Below, piece after piece: positions 5,712 through 5,792 of a DNA stretch of 5,792 nucleotides. A program made the translations under genes and the position numbers. The notes below the pieces were generated by a model that was given only the letters and a program-made list of their open reading frames with translations, did not search any database and was not told the origin of the DNA. The stretch's first letter is position 1. Each line of letters begins with the position of its first letter. The DNA comes from Treponema sp. (GTDB taxonomy: Bacteria > Spirochaetota > Spirochaetia > Treponematales > Breznakiellaceae), in the NCBI GenBank assembly GCA_031271075.1, contig JAISWN010000202.1, forward strand, positions 1 through 5,792. The letters run 5' to 3'.

Positions 5712-5792
5712 ATGAAAGAACACGATTTTTGTCCCCTGGATATTCCCGGGATAGCAATCCCTGGTTCCCGCGGGTACCCTTCTTCCCTGTCA
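5712..5792 (+). CDS. Partial open reading frame of unknown function (cut by right edge)
   Basis: Open from ATG at 5712 to the window edge, 27 codons, beginning MKEHDFCPLDIPGIAIPG. GAGGT at 5701-5705 lies 6 nt before the ATG, and an AT-rich promoter-like stretch precedes it, so a divergently transcribed gene is plausible. The visible residues show no domain, signal peptide or membrane segment that I recognise. It is too short to judge codon use. If real, it shares the control region with the dehydrogenase operon and might be co-regulated by the DeoR protein. Confidence 0.4.
   Translation, partial: MKEHDFCPLDIPGIAIPGSRGYPSSLS
5745..5764. repeat. Inverted repeat inside the start of the plus-strand frame
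   Basis: GGGAT-AGCA-ATCCC forms a 5-bp stem with a 4-nt loop, extended by CC/GG beyond one C-T mismatch. It is followed by the palindrome CCCGCGGG. It could fold in the mRNA about 35 nt after the start codon, or simply reflect the repetitive peptide IPGIAIPG. Confidence 0.4.

Overview
The window is GC-rich and densely coding. It is dominated by one minus-strand operon that reads, in transcription order, a DeoR-family regulator (5416-4622), a lipoyl-bearing E2 acyltransferase (4607-3183), a dihydrolipoamide dehydrogenase E3 (3173-1776), and a fused E1 alpha-beta dehydrogenase that starts at 1763 and runs off the left edge. Together these encode all catalytic parts of a 2-oxoacid (or acetoin) dehydrogenase complex: E1 decarboxylates the substrate on thiamine diphosphate, E2 carries the acyl group on lipoyl-lysine to CoA, and E3 reoxidises the lipoyl group with NAD+. 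Gene gaps are 14, 9 and 12 bp. Strong Shine-Dalgarno sites precede E2, E3 and E1, and the last two overlap the previous stop codon.

The oxoacid substrate cannot be fixed from sequence alone. The E1 is a single chain whose beta half begins near residue 473, so the full protein is probably about 800 residues. The E2 begins with an unusual MPRQGNTVES lipoyl-domain start and has DHAAVDG in place of the usual DHRxxDG active-site motif. This looks like a divergent lineage of the complex. A DeoR-type regulator at the head of the operon suggests control by a sugar phosphate or related metabolite (inference).

Region 5417-5711 is a gene-free, partly AT-rich control region. It holds a good minus-strand sigma70-type promoter placed so close to the deoR ATG that the transcript would be nearly leaderless, a cluster of GAAA/TTTC direct repeats that is a plausible DeoR-family operator, several small hairpins, and a weak plus-strand promoter. 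At 5712 a plus-strand reading frame with a good ribosome binding site begins and is cut by the right edge; its product is not recognisable.

Organism: strong AGGAG-type ribosome binding sites, high GC with frequent AGG arginine codons, a fused E1 and the divergent E2 suggest an anaerobic bacterium. A high-GC spirochaete of the Treponema type is one possibility, but this is a low-confidence guess. I see no mobile element, CRISPR array, tRNA or rRNA, and no clearly new system. The most interesting points are the divergent, DeoR-controlled complex, the near-leaderless deoR start, and an expanding repeat in the E2 linker.
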